A stretch of DNA of 64,000 bases from the NCBI GenBank assembly GCA_910587075.1, contig CAJUKE010000001.1, positions 186,001 through 250,000 of the forward strand, written 5' to 3'. The notes beneath the pieces were generated by a model that was given only the letters and a program-made list of their open reading frames with translations, searched no databases and was not told where the DNA came from. This stretch comes from an uncultured Muribaculaceae bacterium (lineage in GTDB: Bacteria > Bacteroidota > Bacteroidia > Bacteroidales > Muribaculaceae). The position numbers and the translations under genes are program-made. This document shows positions 16,711-25,777 of this stretch, in pieces; within the stretch, counting starts at the first letter, position 1; every line of letters begins with the position of its first letter.

Positions 16711-19700
16711 CTAACGCGGAAACAGGGAGTAGAAGAAGTCGTAATAATCGCCATACCATGAGGGATTTACCCAATGGCCGTTGACGGAATTAATCACATA
16801 TCGCTTATTGTCAGTATTAAACAGATTGTGCGAGGCGAAATTCGTGTGGGGCGGACAGGTGGCATCCTGGAGGCTGTAGCAGCCAAAAACGGGGCATGTG
16901 ACCCAGGGGGCGAGATTCTTGGTGTCGAAATAGGATAGGAACCCATACATGGCCTCATCATCAAGCCCGAGTTCCCCCTTGCGACGTTTGGCGACATTGC
17001 CGGGCCAGTATTCCACCCGGAAATAATCTGGATAGTCACCCAGGAACGTAACAGCCGGAGCTATACCCTTGACACGGCCACCTCCGAGGGCCGCCGAAGC
17101 CACTGTGAACGCGCCACCCTGGCTTTGGCCGCAGGCGAAAACCCGGGCGGTGTCAGTAGTCTCGCGCGAAGTGATGAAATCAACCGCGCGCACCACATCC
17201 ATAAACGCACCCCTGTAATAATAATGGTCCTTGTCGCCGAAATTCCAGGCAAACCAATCGCCGTAAGGGTTCTTGTTTTCCCCGCGGTTGTTTAGCATCT
17301 GCCCGCGGCTCGACAGATGGAACTCAGCCCAATCAGGATTTATGTCGCCGGGACCCCAGTACGGGCCCTGCCCGCCGTCGTAACCTTCGAAACAGAGGAG
17401 CGCCGGGTGCTTGCCACCGCCTTTGGGAGCGGAATAATAACCCCTGATGGTAACAGGCTCAGCACCGACGCTGTCGGGAATCGACTTCATCTCCACCAGA
17501 TAGACGTCGCGGGCGACGCCCGACTTTTCCTTGTCGAGCGTGAGCTTGTACTCGGGCGCCGTTGCGGCCAATTCAGCGAGCGCTTTATTCCAGAACTCCT
17601 CAAAGTCCGGGCGGCGGTCGGCTGGAGAGGAGATTGACCGCGGATCATAGCCTATGTTGAACCGGCGCACGAGGTTGCCATCGACCAAGGCCTCCATGCG
17701 GTAGAACCCGGGGGCGAGGTCGAAAGCGTCAAAGCGGACATTTACAGTGTCGCCCGCGCCGAGCCGACGCGTTTCCGACCATTCGTTTACAAAGCTCCAA
17801 TCGTCGCGCATCAGCTTGAGGCGCACGTCGGCCTCCCCATCATCACCCGTGCCGTTGGCCAACCGCACCTCGACAGCGGGCTTTTCACCCGGCTCCCAGC
17901 ATCGTAGCCACTCGTCGGCGACGCTGCCCACAACGTTCCCCTCAACGAGGTTGAAGCTCGCCGGTTTTCCGGCGGCTGAATTAGCGGCGGTCCATACGCG
18001 GAACTCGCCCGGCTCCAGAAGCCGTTCGCCATCCAGACCGCTGAAAGCGAGCTGAGAGGGGTAGAGCGTGAAGCAAACCTCCTTGCTCTCGCCCGGCTGC
18101 AAGGTAACCTTGCGGAAATCTTTTAGCTCTTTGACAGGTCGGGCAAGGCTCGCGAACATATCGCGCACATAGAGTTGCACTACTTCGGCCCCCTCGCGGT
18201 CGCCGGTGTTCTTAACCGTGCAGGTCACGGTCAGCGGCTTTTCGCTCGCGATGGAGAGCGACCCAGCCGACAGGCGGGGTTCACTGATTTCGAAAGTGGT
18301 GTAGCTCAGTCCGTAACCAAACGGATAAAGCGGATCCTTACCCGCATCAAGGAAATAGGAGGTGCAACCCGTTGATGTCTGCGGAGCCTCCACCGGGATA
18401 GCGTCAAGGTCGATGGTCCATTCAGGCGGACGGCCGGTCTGCTTATGGGAATAATAGATGGGATACTGGCCGGTCATTCTGGCCATAGTCGCCGGGAGTT
18501 TGCCCGAGGGGTTGGCCTTGCCTGACAGCAGGTTGGCCAGCGCCGGTCCTGCCATAGTGCCGCCATGGAACGAATAGAGCACGGCATCGGCCATGGCTAT
18601 CTCCTTCTCAACGGTCAGAGGGCGCCCGGCCATAAACACCACGGCGAGAGGTTTGCCGGTTGCCTTCAAAGCTTCAACAAGAGCGGTTTGAGCGCCCTTG
18701 AGATCAAGGTCGGCCATACAATAGGCCTCACCCGACATCACTGCCTCTTCGCCAACGAAGCATACAACAGCGTCAGCCTTATCGGCGGCGGCCACTGCGT
18801 CGGCGATGCCGTCGAGCGAACGGTCGCGGGTGTACTTGAGCCCCGGGGCGTACAGAATGTTCTTAGCGCCGTAGGTATCGCGCAACGCGGCCAGAGGTGT
18901 CACCGAGTGTGATTTGTCGAGGTCGGGTGCCCAAGTGCCGCACTGGTCATACGGAGCGTCGGCCATAGGCCCCACAACGGCAAGCTTCTTAATTGATTTC
19001 CCGAACGGGAGCAAGCCGTTGTTCTTCAACAGCACAGTGCCCTCCTCGGCACTTCGGCGCGCCGCCTCAAGGTGCGAGGGCTGATAGGCGGGCGAAGGCT
19101 TCGATGTGTCGACATACGGGTTTTCAAACAACCCGAGGCGCGCTTTCAGCCGAAGCACATCGCGCACAAGCTCGTCGATTACCTTTTCGTCAACCTTGCC
19201 GGATTTCACCAACGCCTCAAGCGCCTGGGAGTAAGCGTGCCCCTCCATATCGACATCGACGCCCGCGGCGGCCGCAAGGGCCGCGGCGGCGAGTTTGTCG
19301 GGCGCCACACCGTGGGATATCATCTCGGTTATGGCGTTCCAGTCGCTCACGAGCACCCCGTCGAAGCCCCAGCGGTCGCGTAGCACGTCGCGCATAAGCC
19401 AGCGGTTGCCCGACGAGGGGACTCCGTTAATATCATTGAACGAGGTCATAAATGTCGCCGCCCCGGCCTTGGCAGCTGCCTCGAACGGAGGGAGCACCAC
19501 ATCGTTGAGCAGCGGCAGCGGGAGCCAGGTGGTGTTATAGTCCTTTCCTGACTCCGAAAACCCATAACCGGCGAAATGCTTGGCGCAAGCCGCCATCGAG
19601 GTCGGGTCAGCCAGGTCGTCGGTCTGGTAGCCGCGGATCATCGCCAGCCCCATACGCTCGTTCAGGAGGGGATCCTCCCCTGCCGACTCAGCGATGCGCC

Positions 19701-20187
19701 CCCAGCGGGCGTCGCGCGATACGTCCATCATCGGCGAAAAGGTCCAACGCACGCCGCACGCCGAAGCTTCGACAGCGGCTATTCTCGCGCCGAGCTCCAC
19801 CAACTCGGGATTCCAGGTGGCGGCCTGCCCCAGCGGTATGGGGAAAATGGTGTTGAACCCGTGAATAACGTCGCGGGCAAAAATCAGGGGGATGCCGAGG
19901 CGCGACTCCTCAACGGCCTTGCGCTGCAACGCGTTGACAACTTCCGGGTTGACCTCGTTGAGTATCGACCCCACCCTACCCTCGGCCACCGCTGAGGAAA
20001 GGGTGTCGAAGCGGGCGGCGTTAAGCTGGTTGAGCTGCCCGATTTTTTCCTGTAGGGTCATTTTTGACAGAAGGGAGTCGATACGCGCCTCCGCCGAACC
20101 GGCGGAAGCGATTGCGGCAGCGCCGCCCCAGAAGGGAACGAACACCGCCGCAAAAGCGAATACAAACTTTCTTACAATCCTATACAT
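16711..20187 (-). CDS. GH3 beta-glucosidase fused to a CE7/AXE1-type acetyl esterase
   Basis: A 1158-residue fusion with a signal peptide (about 1-29). The GH3 N-domain has KHFAGYG and catalytic nucleophile Asp282 in VLVSDWNAI. The GH3 C-domain and a fibronectin-III-like domain (PFGYGLSYTTFE to about residue 720) follow. A beta-sandwich linker (about 730-840) leads to a C-terminal alpha/beta hydrolase of the acetyl-xylan esterase type, with Ser1022 in GQSQGG, Asp1108 in SLQDATCPP and His1138 in NGHW. Both active sites look intact. It would release terminal glucose from beta-gluco-oligosaccharides and remove acetyl groups, probably in the periplasm. It is the last gene of the minus arm of the PUL, 34 bp after the LRR gene. 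Single-domain versions of each half are usual; the fusion is the unusual point. Confidence 0.92.
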   Translation of the reverse strand: MYRIVRKFVFAFAAVFVPFWGGAAAIASAGSAEARIDSLLSKMTLQEKIGQLNQLNAARFDTLSSAVAEGRVGSILNEVNPEVVNALQRKAVEESRLGIPLIFARDVIHGFNTIFPIPLGQAATWNPELVELGARIAAVEASACGVRWTFSPMMDVSRDARWGRIAESAGEDPLLNERMGLAMIRGYQTDDLADPTSMAACAKHFAGYGFSESGKDYNTTWLPLPLLNDVVLPPFEAAAKAGAATFMTSFNDINGVPSSGNRWLMRDVLRDRWGFDGVLVSDWNAITEMISHGVAPDKLAAAALAAAAGVDVDMEGHAYSQALEALVKSGKVDEKVIDELVRDVLRLKARLGLFENPYVDTSKPSPAYQPSHLEAARRSAEEGTVLLKNNGLLPFGKSIKKLAVVGPMADAPYDQCGTWAPDLDKSHSVTPLAALRDTYGAKNILYAPGLKYTRDRSLDGIADAVAAADKADAVVCFVGEEAVMSGEAYCMADLDLKGAQTALVEALKATGKPLAVVFMAGRPLTVEKEIAMADAVLYSFHGGTMAGPALANLLSGKANPSGKLPATMARMTGQYPIYYSHKQTGRPPEWTIDLDAIPVEAPQTSTGCTSYFLDAGKDPLYPFGYGLSYTTFEISEPRLSAGSLSIASEKPLTVTCTVKNTGDREGAEVVQLYVRDMFASLARPVKELKDFRKVTLQPGESKEVCFTLYPSQLAFSGLDGERLLEPGEFRVWTAANSAAGKPASFNLVEGNVVGSVADEWLRCWEPGEKPAVEVRLANGTGDDGEADVRLKLMRDDWSFVNEWSETRRLGAGDTVNVRFDAFDLAPGFYRMEALVDGNLVRRFNIGYDPRSISSPADRRPDFEEFWNKALAELAATAPEYKLTLDKEKSGVARDVYLVEMKSIPDSVGAEPVTIRGYYSAPKGGGKHPALLCFEGYDGGQGPYWGPGDINPDWAEFHLSSRGQMLNNRGENKNPYGDWFAWNFGDKDHYYYRGAFMDVVRAVDFITSRETTDTARVFACGQSQGGAFTVASAALGGGRVKGIAPAVTFLGDYPDYFRVEYWPGNVAKRRKGELGLDDEAMYGFLSYFDTKNLAPWVTCPVFGCYSLQDATCPPHTNFASHNLFNTDNKRYVINSVNGHWVNPSWYGDYYDFFYSLFPR

Positions 20188-20221
20188 CTATGCCACAATT
20201 ATTTGTGTGGTACGTTTTCGA

Positions 20222-21967
20222 TTATTTCACAATCTTGACAGTAGCCTTGTGCGCACGGAGCACATATACTCCGGCGGGGAGAGCGCCCATATCAAGAGTA
20301 TTGGTGCCTGTTGAGGCCACCAGGCGCCCGGCGAGGTCATAGAGCTCAGCGCCGTCGACCGTAAGGTTGACGATGTCGCCGCAGCGGGTGATGCGGGCGG
20401 CGGGAGCCTCGACCGACTCAACCCCGGTCTGGAGATCGGTCATACCGATTTCGACGAACAAGGGACGCATTCCGGGTGTAACTTTCACAGGGACAGAGAT
20501 AGTGCGCTTCAGGCTCTGCGATAGATTCGTGCAGGTGTAGAGCAGGTCGGGATCTTCGTCATCGCCCGGCTCTTCGGTAACGTCGCCTTCGGTTTCCCCT
20601 ACCTCGGCATAAGCCTCGGCGGTCGGAGCCCAGCGGATTTCCTTCACATAAGCGAAGAAGTCGGCATCGTCGGTAAACGAGATTTCAAAGTGTCCTTCAC
20701 CTTCGGGCACAGCCTCGAACGAAGTATGTTCAGTCTGGAAGCCGGGGAAATGCTCATCGAATTCCTCGTAGTCGGCGGGCTTGTCCATAACGAACTTAAC
20801 CACGACGTGTTCCGGCAGAATGCCGGCGGCGTAAAGCATCTGGGGAGCCGCGACCTCGGTTGTCAGCAGCTCGATATTCATAGAGCTGTAGGGCGCGGTA
20901 GTCTTGAAGCTCTTGGCAGCGGAAGCGAGCACCCGGAAAGTGGTGTTGGGGTTGTTTGCCACCTGGCTGAACGAACCTGACCACTTATCCGCACCAACGT
21001 TAATTGTTGCGGAAGGTGCGGAAGGCGCACGACAAATGAACGTGCGAACAGCGTCGTCAGTCTGAACAAAGAAGCAGCCATCAGGTATCTTGGTCCACAG
21101 GTTCGCCTGATCGGGAATGATGAATTCAGGCATTGTCTTCACACTTTGGAAAGCATAAGTCCCGACAGAAGAAATATTGGGCGACAATGTCCTGAATGCT
21201 ACTTTTGTTGCTGAAAACACCGAGGAAGGCAACGTGGTGAGGTTTTCAGGCCATTCCGAGAAAGTGCAGCTTGTACGGCGGAACGCACGCTCGCCCAGCT
21301 TCTCAAGATCGCGAGGGAGCTTAGAGAACGCCACTCCTGTCAAAGGGAGCTTATTGGAAGCCAATTCATCATCGTTGAACGCATCGCCTCCAATGCTTTT
21401 TACAGTTTCAGGGAGTTCTGTTAACTCCAAAGATACGCAACCTCGAAACGCATCAGCCGAAATCGTGGTCAGATTAGGAGGCAGAGAGGTAAGCTTCAAC
21501 TTCTCGCAACCTGAAAAGCAATATTGGCTGATACCTTTGACTCCGTCAGGCAAATTGACCGATTCCAACGACTTGCACATATAGAAAGCGCCACCCGACA
21601 GGCCGGTTAGAGTAACAGGGAGTTTAACTTCCTTGACATTCATAGTTTGGAGAATCCCTTGTTTATCGTAGTCACCACCGGGCAGCTTATTGTTCGCGAA
21701 TGTAGCGTTGGAAAGATCCAAAACCAGCAGAGAGGACCGCAGGTTAGCTCGGATCGCGACAAAGTCTGTAGCATTGAGGGCGGCTTCGCCAGTGATGGTG
21801 AGCTCGGTGATGTCGGCCATCGAGGTGAGGGTCTCGGAGGCGTCGATAGCGGCGTTAAGCTCGCTTTCGAGCGCTCCGGCGGTCTCGTGGTTGATGGTGA
21901 CGCTTTCGGCGTTGGCAGCCGAAGCTGCCAACGTGAAAGCGGTCGCCAATATCGTGAATTTTTTCAT
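20222..21967 (-). CDS. BspA-type leucine-rich-repeat surface protein with sorting domain
   Basis: A 581-residue secreted protein with a signal peptide (MKKFTILATAFTLAASAANA). From about 90 to 330 it carries BspA/TpLRR-type repeats (GGAFYMCKSLESVNLPDGVK, YCFSGCEKLKLTSLPPNL, DAFRGCVSLELTELPETVK). A beta-rich domain follows, and then a type A sorting domain ending PAGVYVLRAHKATVKIVK. Such repeats mediate binding to proteins or glycans at the cell surface, and no enzymatic residues are visible. It lies between the beta-helix gene (30 bp) and the GH3-esterase gene (34 bp), so it is co-expressed with glycan-degrading enzymes. A surface glycan-binding or adhesion role is inferred from that context. 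Codon use and GC look slightly lower in the LRR section. Confidence 0.85.
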   Translation of the reverse strand: MKKFTILATAFTLAASAANAESVTINHETAGALESELNAAIDASETLTSMADITELTITGEAALNATDFVAIRANLRSSLLVLDLSNATFANNKLPGGDYDKQGILQTMNVKEVKLPVTLTGLSGGAFYMCKSLESVNLPDGVKGISQYCFSGCEKLKLTSLPPNLTTISADAFRGCVSLELTELPETVKSIGGDAFNDDELASNKLPLTGVAFSKLPRDLEKLGERAFRRTSCTFSEWPENLTTLPSSVFSATKVAFRTLSPNISSVGTYAFQSVKTMPEFIIPDQANLWTKIPDGCFFVQTDDAVRTFICRAPSAPSATINVGADKWSGSFSQVANNPNTTFRVLASAAKSFKTTAPYSSMNIELLTTEVAAPQMLYAAGILPEHVVVKFVMDKPADYEEFDEHFPGFQTEHTSFEAVPEGEGHFEISFTDDADFFAYVKEIRWAPTAEAYAEVGETEGDVTEEPGDDEDPDLLYTCTNLSQSLKRTISVPVKVTPGMRPLFVEIGMTDLQTGVESVEAPAARITRCGDIVNLTVDGAELYDLAGRLVASTGTNTLDMGALPAGVYVLRAHKATVKIVK

Positions 21968-21997
21968 GATTTCGGTTTTCGGAATTAAGGTGATTCT

Positions 21998-23470
21998 TTA
22001 CATACGGACTTTGGTGGCCTTGTTGCCCTGACGACGGATGAAGATGCCGTTGGCGGGGTTGGCTACACGCATGCCCTGGAGATTGTAATATTCAACGGGA
22101 GCGTCGGCAGCCTCGGTAGCCACAACCTCTACCGCGGTGTCCTCGTTGGGGTTGACTCCGTCATACTCGTAAGCGCCGATATCCTTGCCGCCGTTGCTCT
22201 TGTAGCCGCGGCAGTCGGTAGCGGGAATCACGTTGTCCTTGGTCCACTCGGCGGAGTCCTCGATACCGGCGTTAACCAGGGGGGAGTTGTCGCGCAGGAT
22301 AGGAAGGAAGGGAACGAAGCCCTCGTCGCGGGTGCCGAGAGTGGTGCTCACACCGAGCGCGGTCATAGTGGCTTCCTTGCAGAGGCCGAGGGTGTTGTTG
22401 GCGGAAGCGGCGTTTGCGTTGAAGTCCTTGTCGTCCATATTCTCGTTCACGCCTCGCTCGGCGCCATAGAGGATGTTATTGCGGGCGATCACCTGGACAC
22501 GGTCAGCATCGGCGATTGAAAGCTCGGAGAGCACGCATGAGCGGTTGCAATATGCGAAGTTGTTGAACATATACACCGGCTCAAGCTGGAAGAAGAGGCG
22601 GAGAGCGCCGTCGTTGTTGTAGAAAGTGTTGTTGGCCAGGATGGTCTCGCAGTCCGAAGAGTCGGATATGTCGATGCACGCCTGATAGTTGTCCTTCGAG
22701 GTGTTTTCAACGAATGTCGAGTTGGTAACCACGAGCTTCTTGCAGCCTGCGAAGTTAACACCGGGCTGGTTAGAGGGGTCATAGATGCCGATGCAAGTGC
22801 CCTGGCCACCCTGGTTTTCCGAGTTTTTGTAGAAGGTGCAGTTGTCGACATAGAGCTCGCCGTCGAGGGTCTCGGGACCACGCTGCATGATAGCGGGACC
22901 GCGTGAACCGCCGCCGATGGTGTAGTTGTGCTCGAAGTAAGAATTGGTTACGCGCACGATATGGCCGCGGGAGCCGATGGCGGCGCCTGCCGAACCGGCC
23001 TCGTTGTCGATGAAGCGGCATTTGTCGATATTGAGCTCCTCACCGGCGAAGTAAATGGCACCGCCGAGAACGTATTCGACCTGGCGTCCGTTTACGAAGT
23101 TAATGCCGCGGAGAGTAACCTTCGAGTTGTCGGCGGCGCGGAAAATGCGCACAGCCTCACCACCCTCGTAACCGGGCTTCTCTGCGCCCTTGAACGTGGT
23201 GTTGTCACCCTCGATCGTGCAGATCTTGTTTTTGTCGAGGTTCAGCTGGCCCGCCATCAGGAAAGTTGCGTCCTTTTCGAGGTGTATAATGGTCTCGGTG
23301 TTGTCCTTTACCATCAGGATAGCCATTTCGGGGGTAGCGAAAGGCTTGGCCTCGGTGCCGGGGTTCTCGTCGGAGCCGGAAGTGGCAACCCAGTATTCGA
23401 CCGCTGCGAACGACTGCGACGCGCCTAAGATGGCCGCGGCCGCGAGAGAGAGTAACTGTTTTTTATTCAT
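21998..23470 (-). CDS. Secreted right-handed beta-helix protein (choice-of-anchor Q-like) with sorting domain
   Basis: A 490-residue protein with a signal peptide (1-22). It then has the motif YWVATSGSDENPGTEAKPFAT that opens many bacterial beta-helix proteins. Parallel beta-helix rungs follow (VTLRGINFVNGR, LNIDKCRFIDNEAG, VTNSYFEHN, VDNCTFYKN, VTNSTFVENT, LANNTFYNNDG), then SPLVNAGI, DCRGYKSNGGKDIGAYEY, and a C-terminal domain VEYYNLQGMRVANPANGIFI. The DIGAYEY signature is typical of choice-of-anchor Q proteins. It could be a polysaccharide lyase or hydrolase-like fold, but I cannot assign catalytic residues, so glycan binding is equally possible. It is in the minus arm of the PUL, 71 bp after the collar-GH16 gene. 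Confidence 0.82.
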   Translation of the reverse strand: MNKKQLLSLAAAAILGASQSFAAVEYWVATSGSDENPGTEAKPFATPEMAILMVKDNTETIIHLEKDATFLMAGQLNLDKNKICTIEGDNTTFKGAEKPGYEGGEAVRIFRAADNSKVTLRGINFVNGRQVEYVLGGAIYFAGEELNIDKCRFIDNEAGSAGAAIGSRGHIVRVTNSYFEHNYTIGGGSRGPAIMQRGPETLDGELYVDNCTFYKNSENQGGQGTCIGIYDPSNQPGVNFAGCKKLVVTNSTFVENTSKDNYQACIDISDSSDCETILANNTFYNNDGALRLFFQLEPVYMFNNFAYCNRSCVLSELSIADADRVQVIARNNILYGAERGVNENMDDKDFNANAASANNTLGLCKEATMTALGVSTTLGTRDEGFVPFLPILRDNSPLVNAGIEDSAEWTKDNVIPATDCRGYKSNGGKDIGAYEYDGVNPNEDTAVEVVATEAADAPVEYYNLQGMRVANPANGIFIRRQGNKATKVRM

Positions 23471-23541
23471 GGTTTTGTATGTTAAGTTATATGATTCGAC
23501 TGGTTAATACAAACAAATATGATGCTTATTGCTTTGATGGA

Positions 23542-24765
23542 TTACTGGAATATTCTGACGTAGTCAACCTCGTAGCTCACAGGGAGTTTTTCGGGCTCGA
23601 TACCTTGCTGGGCACCCCAGCTTCCGCCCCAGGCGAGATTAAGAATCAGGTAGAAGTCGCGGTCGAAAGGCCATCCCGTCCATAGCGGTGAGTTTTTCAC
23701 CACGGTGAAACCGCGCTTGCCGTCGACGAGCCAGGTCAGCTTGTTTTCCGACCATTCGAGCGAGTACACATGGAAGTCGTCCGACGGAGTCGGGTTCATA
23801 ACCCTCATCGAAAGGTGGTGCTTGTTGTTGTCGCCGCCGTTCTGGAGGTAAGTGTGGGCGGTGAAGTGTACCACATTGGGGTCATAGCCCACATTCTCCA
23901 TAATGTCAATCTCACCCGAACGGGGCCACATTCCGTAATAGCTGTCGTTGGGCATCAGCCATATGGCGGGCCATGTGCCTTTGATAGCCGGGAGCTTGGC
24001 GCGGACATCGACGCGCCCGTAAGTGAACTTGACGGTATTCTGAGTGGTCACGCTCGCAGAGGTGTACTGCGACGTCTCTCCCGTTTCGGGATCGGTGTAA
24101 TCCTCTTTGATCGTTGTAAAGCGAAGCACTCCGTCGGCCTGGCAGCAGTTCTCAAGACGGTTCTTGGTGTAATATTGGTATTCACCATTGCGCACGTTGC
24201 CATGCTCGAAACTCCAAATTGACGGGTCGGGAAGCCCTTCACCGTCGAATTCATCGTGAAAAATCAGACGCGTATATCCGGCAGGAATCGCGATCGCCGT
24301 GTTCTTGTCGAATACGGTTGACAGGTTGCCGGCATCGTCGACAGCCAGGCGGTAACGCCCTTCGGCGGTAGCGGGACTCACGAGCGCCGAAGCGCTTTTG
24401 GCGTGAATCGCCGCCGGAGTATAACCGAGGTCGGCCGCGTCGGAGATTTCGGATCCGTCGGCACGGGTGATCACAACCCCGAGGGTCGCGGCAGCCTCCC
24501 AGTTGGCATCGTTAAACTCCCCTTCGGTAGCGGAGCCTGTGCCGACCATGGCGCGGAGCTGCCCGAGGGCGTCGGATGTCACCTCGTGGGTCTCGGAATA
24601 GAGCTGGCTCCCCTCGGCATCAATCAGCGACAAGCGCATCGTCACCTCCTCGTTTGCCGCCGGAGTACCATAGCGGTCGGTCAGCGAAGCCTCGTAGAGC
24701 ACCGGTTCGGCATTCGCGACAAACAATGCCGCGAGCGATATTATTGATGTTACTAACGATTTCAT
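23542..24765 (-). CDS. GH16 endo-beta-glucanase with an N-terminal collar-like domain
   Basis: A 407-residue secreted protein. After the signal peptide (1-19), residues 20-150 form a domain seen at the N-terminus of many Bacteroidetes surface proteins (LYSETHEVTSDALGQLRAMV, GEFNDANWEAAATLGVVIT, YTPAAIHAKSAS). The GH16 jelly-roll follows from about 165. Its catalytic pair is Glu285 and Glu290 in GEIDIMENVG, preceded by LPAIKGTWPAIWLMP, and it ends exactly at VDYVRIFQ. The sequence is of the laminarinase/licheninase type that cuts beta-1,3- or beta-1,3/1,4-glucan. It has no C-terminal sorting domain. The N-terminal domain resembles the separate protein two genes upstream, so the locus has both free and fused copies. 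Confidence 0.9.
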   Translation of the reverse strand: MKSLVTSIISLAALFVANAEPVLYEASLTDRYGTPAANEEVTMRLSLIDAEGSQLYSETHEVTSDALGQLRAMVGTGSATEGEFNDANWEAAATLGVVITRADGSEISDAADLGYTPAAIHAKSASALVSPATAEGRYRLAVDDAGNLSTVFDKNTAIAIPAGYTRLIFHDEFDGEGLPDPSIWSFEHGNVRNGEYQYYTKNRLENCCQADGVLRFTTIKEDYTDPETGETSQYTSASVTTQNTVKFTYGRVDVRAKLPAIKGTWPAIWLMPNDSYYGMWPRSGEIDIMENVGYDPNVVHFTAHTYLQNGGDNNKHHLSMRVMNPTPSDDFHVYSLEWSENKLTWLVDGKRGFTVVKNSPLWTGWPFDRDFYLILNLAWGGSWGAQQGIEPEKLPVSYEVDYVRIFQ

Positions 24766-24768
24766 ATA

Positions 24769-25221
24769 TCAGCCTCTCTTCATAAAGTTATACACCACGG
24801 GAGCGGAAGCCTCCCCCGCGATACGGAGCAGGTAACGACCAGCCTGGAGCCGCGATATGTCAATCACTGTAGAAGCTACCTTACCCGATGCGAGCCGACG
24901 CCCGTCAATAGAGAAAACCTCATACGCGGCACGGCCGGAAAGGCCATCGACGAGCAGCGAGCACCCGTCAGCGGATACGGATACTGACAAAGAGGAGCCT
25001 TCTTCGGCAATTTCCCCTATCCCGCTCGTGTAGGTCGAAGCGACAGGCAGTGACCCGTGCGACAAAACGGCGTCGTCCTCGGAAGCGAAGCCCGAAGCCA
25101 GCGTCTCAATCGCGTAATGCTCCTCGGCGGCATATCCGCCATAAGGCAGAAACCCGTCGGCCGACGCCGGGAGCGGAGTCGCGGCCGCAAGCAGTAGGAT
25201 GTATTTGATAACGTCGCGCAT
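24769..25221 (-). CDS. Small exported protein with C-terminal sorting domain
   Basis: A 150-residue protein starting at MRDVIKYILLLAAATPLPASA (ATG 25219-25221). The frame is open to 25260, but that would overlap the previous gene and spoil the signal peptide. A low-complexity middle is followed by a type A sorting domain (AYEVFSIDGRRLASGKV, LQAGRYLLRIAGEA, YNFMKRG). It sits 4 bp after the collar-domain gene and 3 bp before the collar-GH16 gene. This spacing indicates co-translation and suggests the three products work together. It could be the secretion or anchoring partner of the preceding collar protein, which lacks a sorting domain of its own. That is inference from spacing. Confidence 0.72.
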   Translation of the reverse strand: MRDVIKYILLLAAATPLPASADGFLPYGGYAAEEHYAIETLASGFASEDDAVLSHGSLPVASTYTSGIGEIAEEGSSLSVSVSADGCSLLVDGLSGRAAYEVFSIDGRRLASGKVASTVIDISRLQAGRYLLRIAGEASAPVVYNFMKRG

Positions 25222-25225
25222 CTTG

Positions 25226-25699
25226 TTAGTCGATTGGTGTTGCTGAAAGTGTGCCATCATCGGCGATCGTCACCTTGAAGAGTTTGCCGGAGGGGGATGC
25301 GAGAGTCAGCGCTGAAGCGGTGGCCGCGTGGACCGCGCGGGGCACTTCGAGTATCTGCTGGCACGCGGCGTCGCCATAGCCATCGCCGCAGTCAACAGCG
25401 GTCTCCATATAATATGCGGTGTTCCCCCAGTCAAGAGCGTCGAGCGTGACATTGGTGTTCTGCGAACCTACCGCCACATAAGCCACCCCGGCGGGCGACG
25501 TGGTGACCTCGTGCTCCTCGCCGAAGGCCACGGGGCCATCGGGACTTCCGGCATGTATCGCGACCTTGACCTTGACCGAAAGATTTGCCTTCGGCAGACC
25601 GTCGGAAGTACGCACCGAGCGAGAGAAGTTCATAACCGGGGCGGCCGATGCGGTGATTATCGCGCAAGCAAGCGCCGCCATGGTAAATATCTTTTTCAT
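25226..25699 (-). CDS. Stand-alone collar-like domain protein
   Basis: A 157-residue exported protein with a signal peptide (MKKIFTMAALACAIITASAA). The rest is one domain with the pattern FGEEHEVTTSPAGVAYVAVG, LDALDWGNTAYYMETAV, ILEVPRAVHAATASAL. I recognise it as the Bacteroidetes N-terminal surface domain of the form F-x-E-x-H-x-V-x-T-x-x-x-G...W-G...Y...VP-Y-A-x-x-A. The same domain precedes the GH16 enzyme encoded at 23542-24765. No catalytic module follows here. It begins 78 bp after the first GH16 gene. A scaffold or oligomerisation role is plausible; a binding role is equally open. Confidence 0.7.
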   Translation of the reverse strand: MKKIFTMAALACAIITASAAPVMNFSRSVRTSDGLPKANLSVKVKVAIHAGSPDGPVAFGEEHEVTTSPAGVAYVAVGSQNTNVTLDALDWGNTAYYMETAVDCGDGYGDAACQQILEVPRAVHAATASALTLASPSGKLFKVTIADDGTLSATPID

Positions 25700-25777
25700 C
25701 GGGTTGAAATTTGAAGATTCAGGAAAGGGAGAGCGAGGAATCGGCCTGTGAGAATGTTGTTGGCCGTATTATGAAAA

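Noticed and set aside
20187..20222. Imperfect palindrome near CCACAATTATTTGTGTGG upstream of the GH3-esterase gene
   Set aside because: The gap between the genes is only 34 bp, no -7 box is present, and the symmetry is weak, so I do not call an operator.
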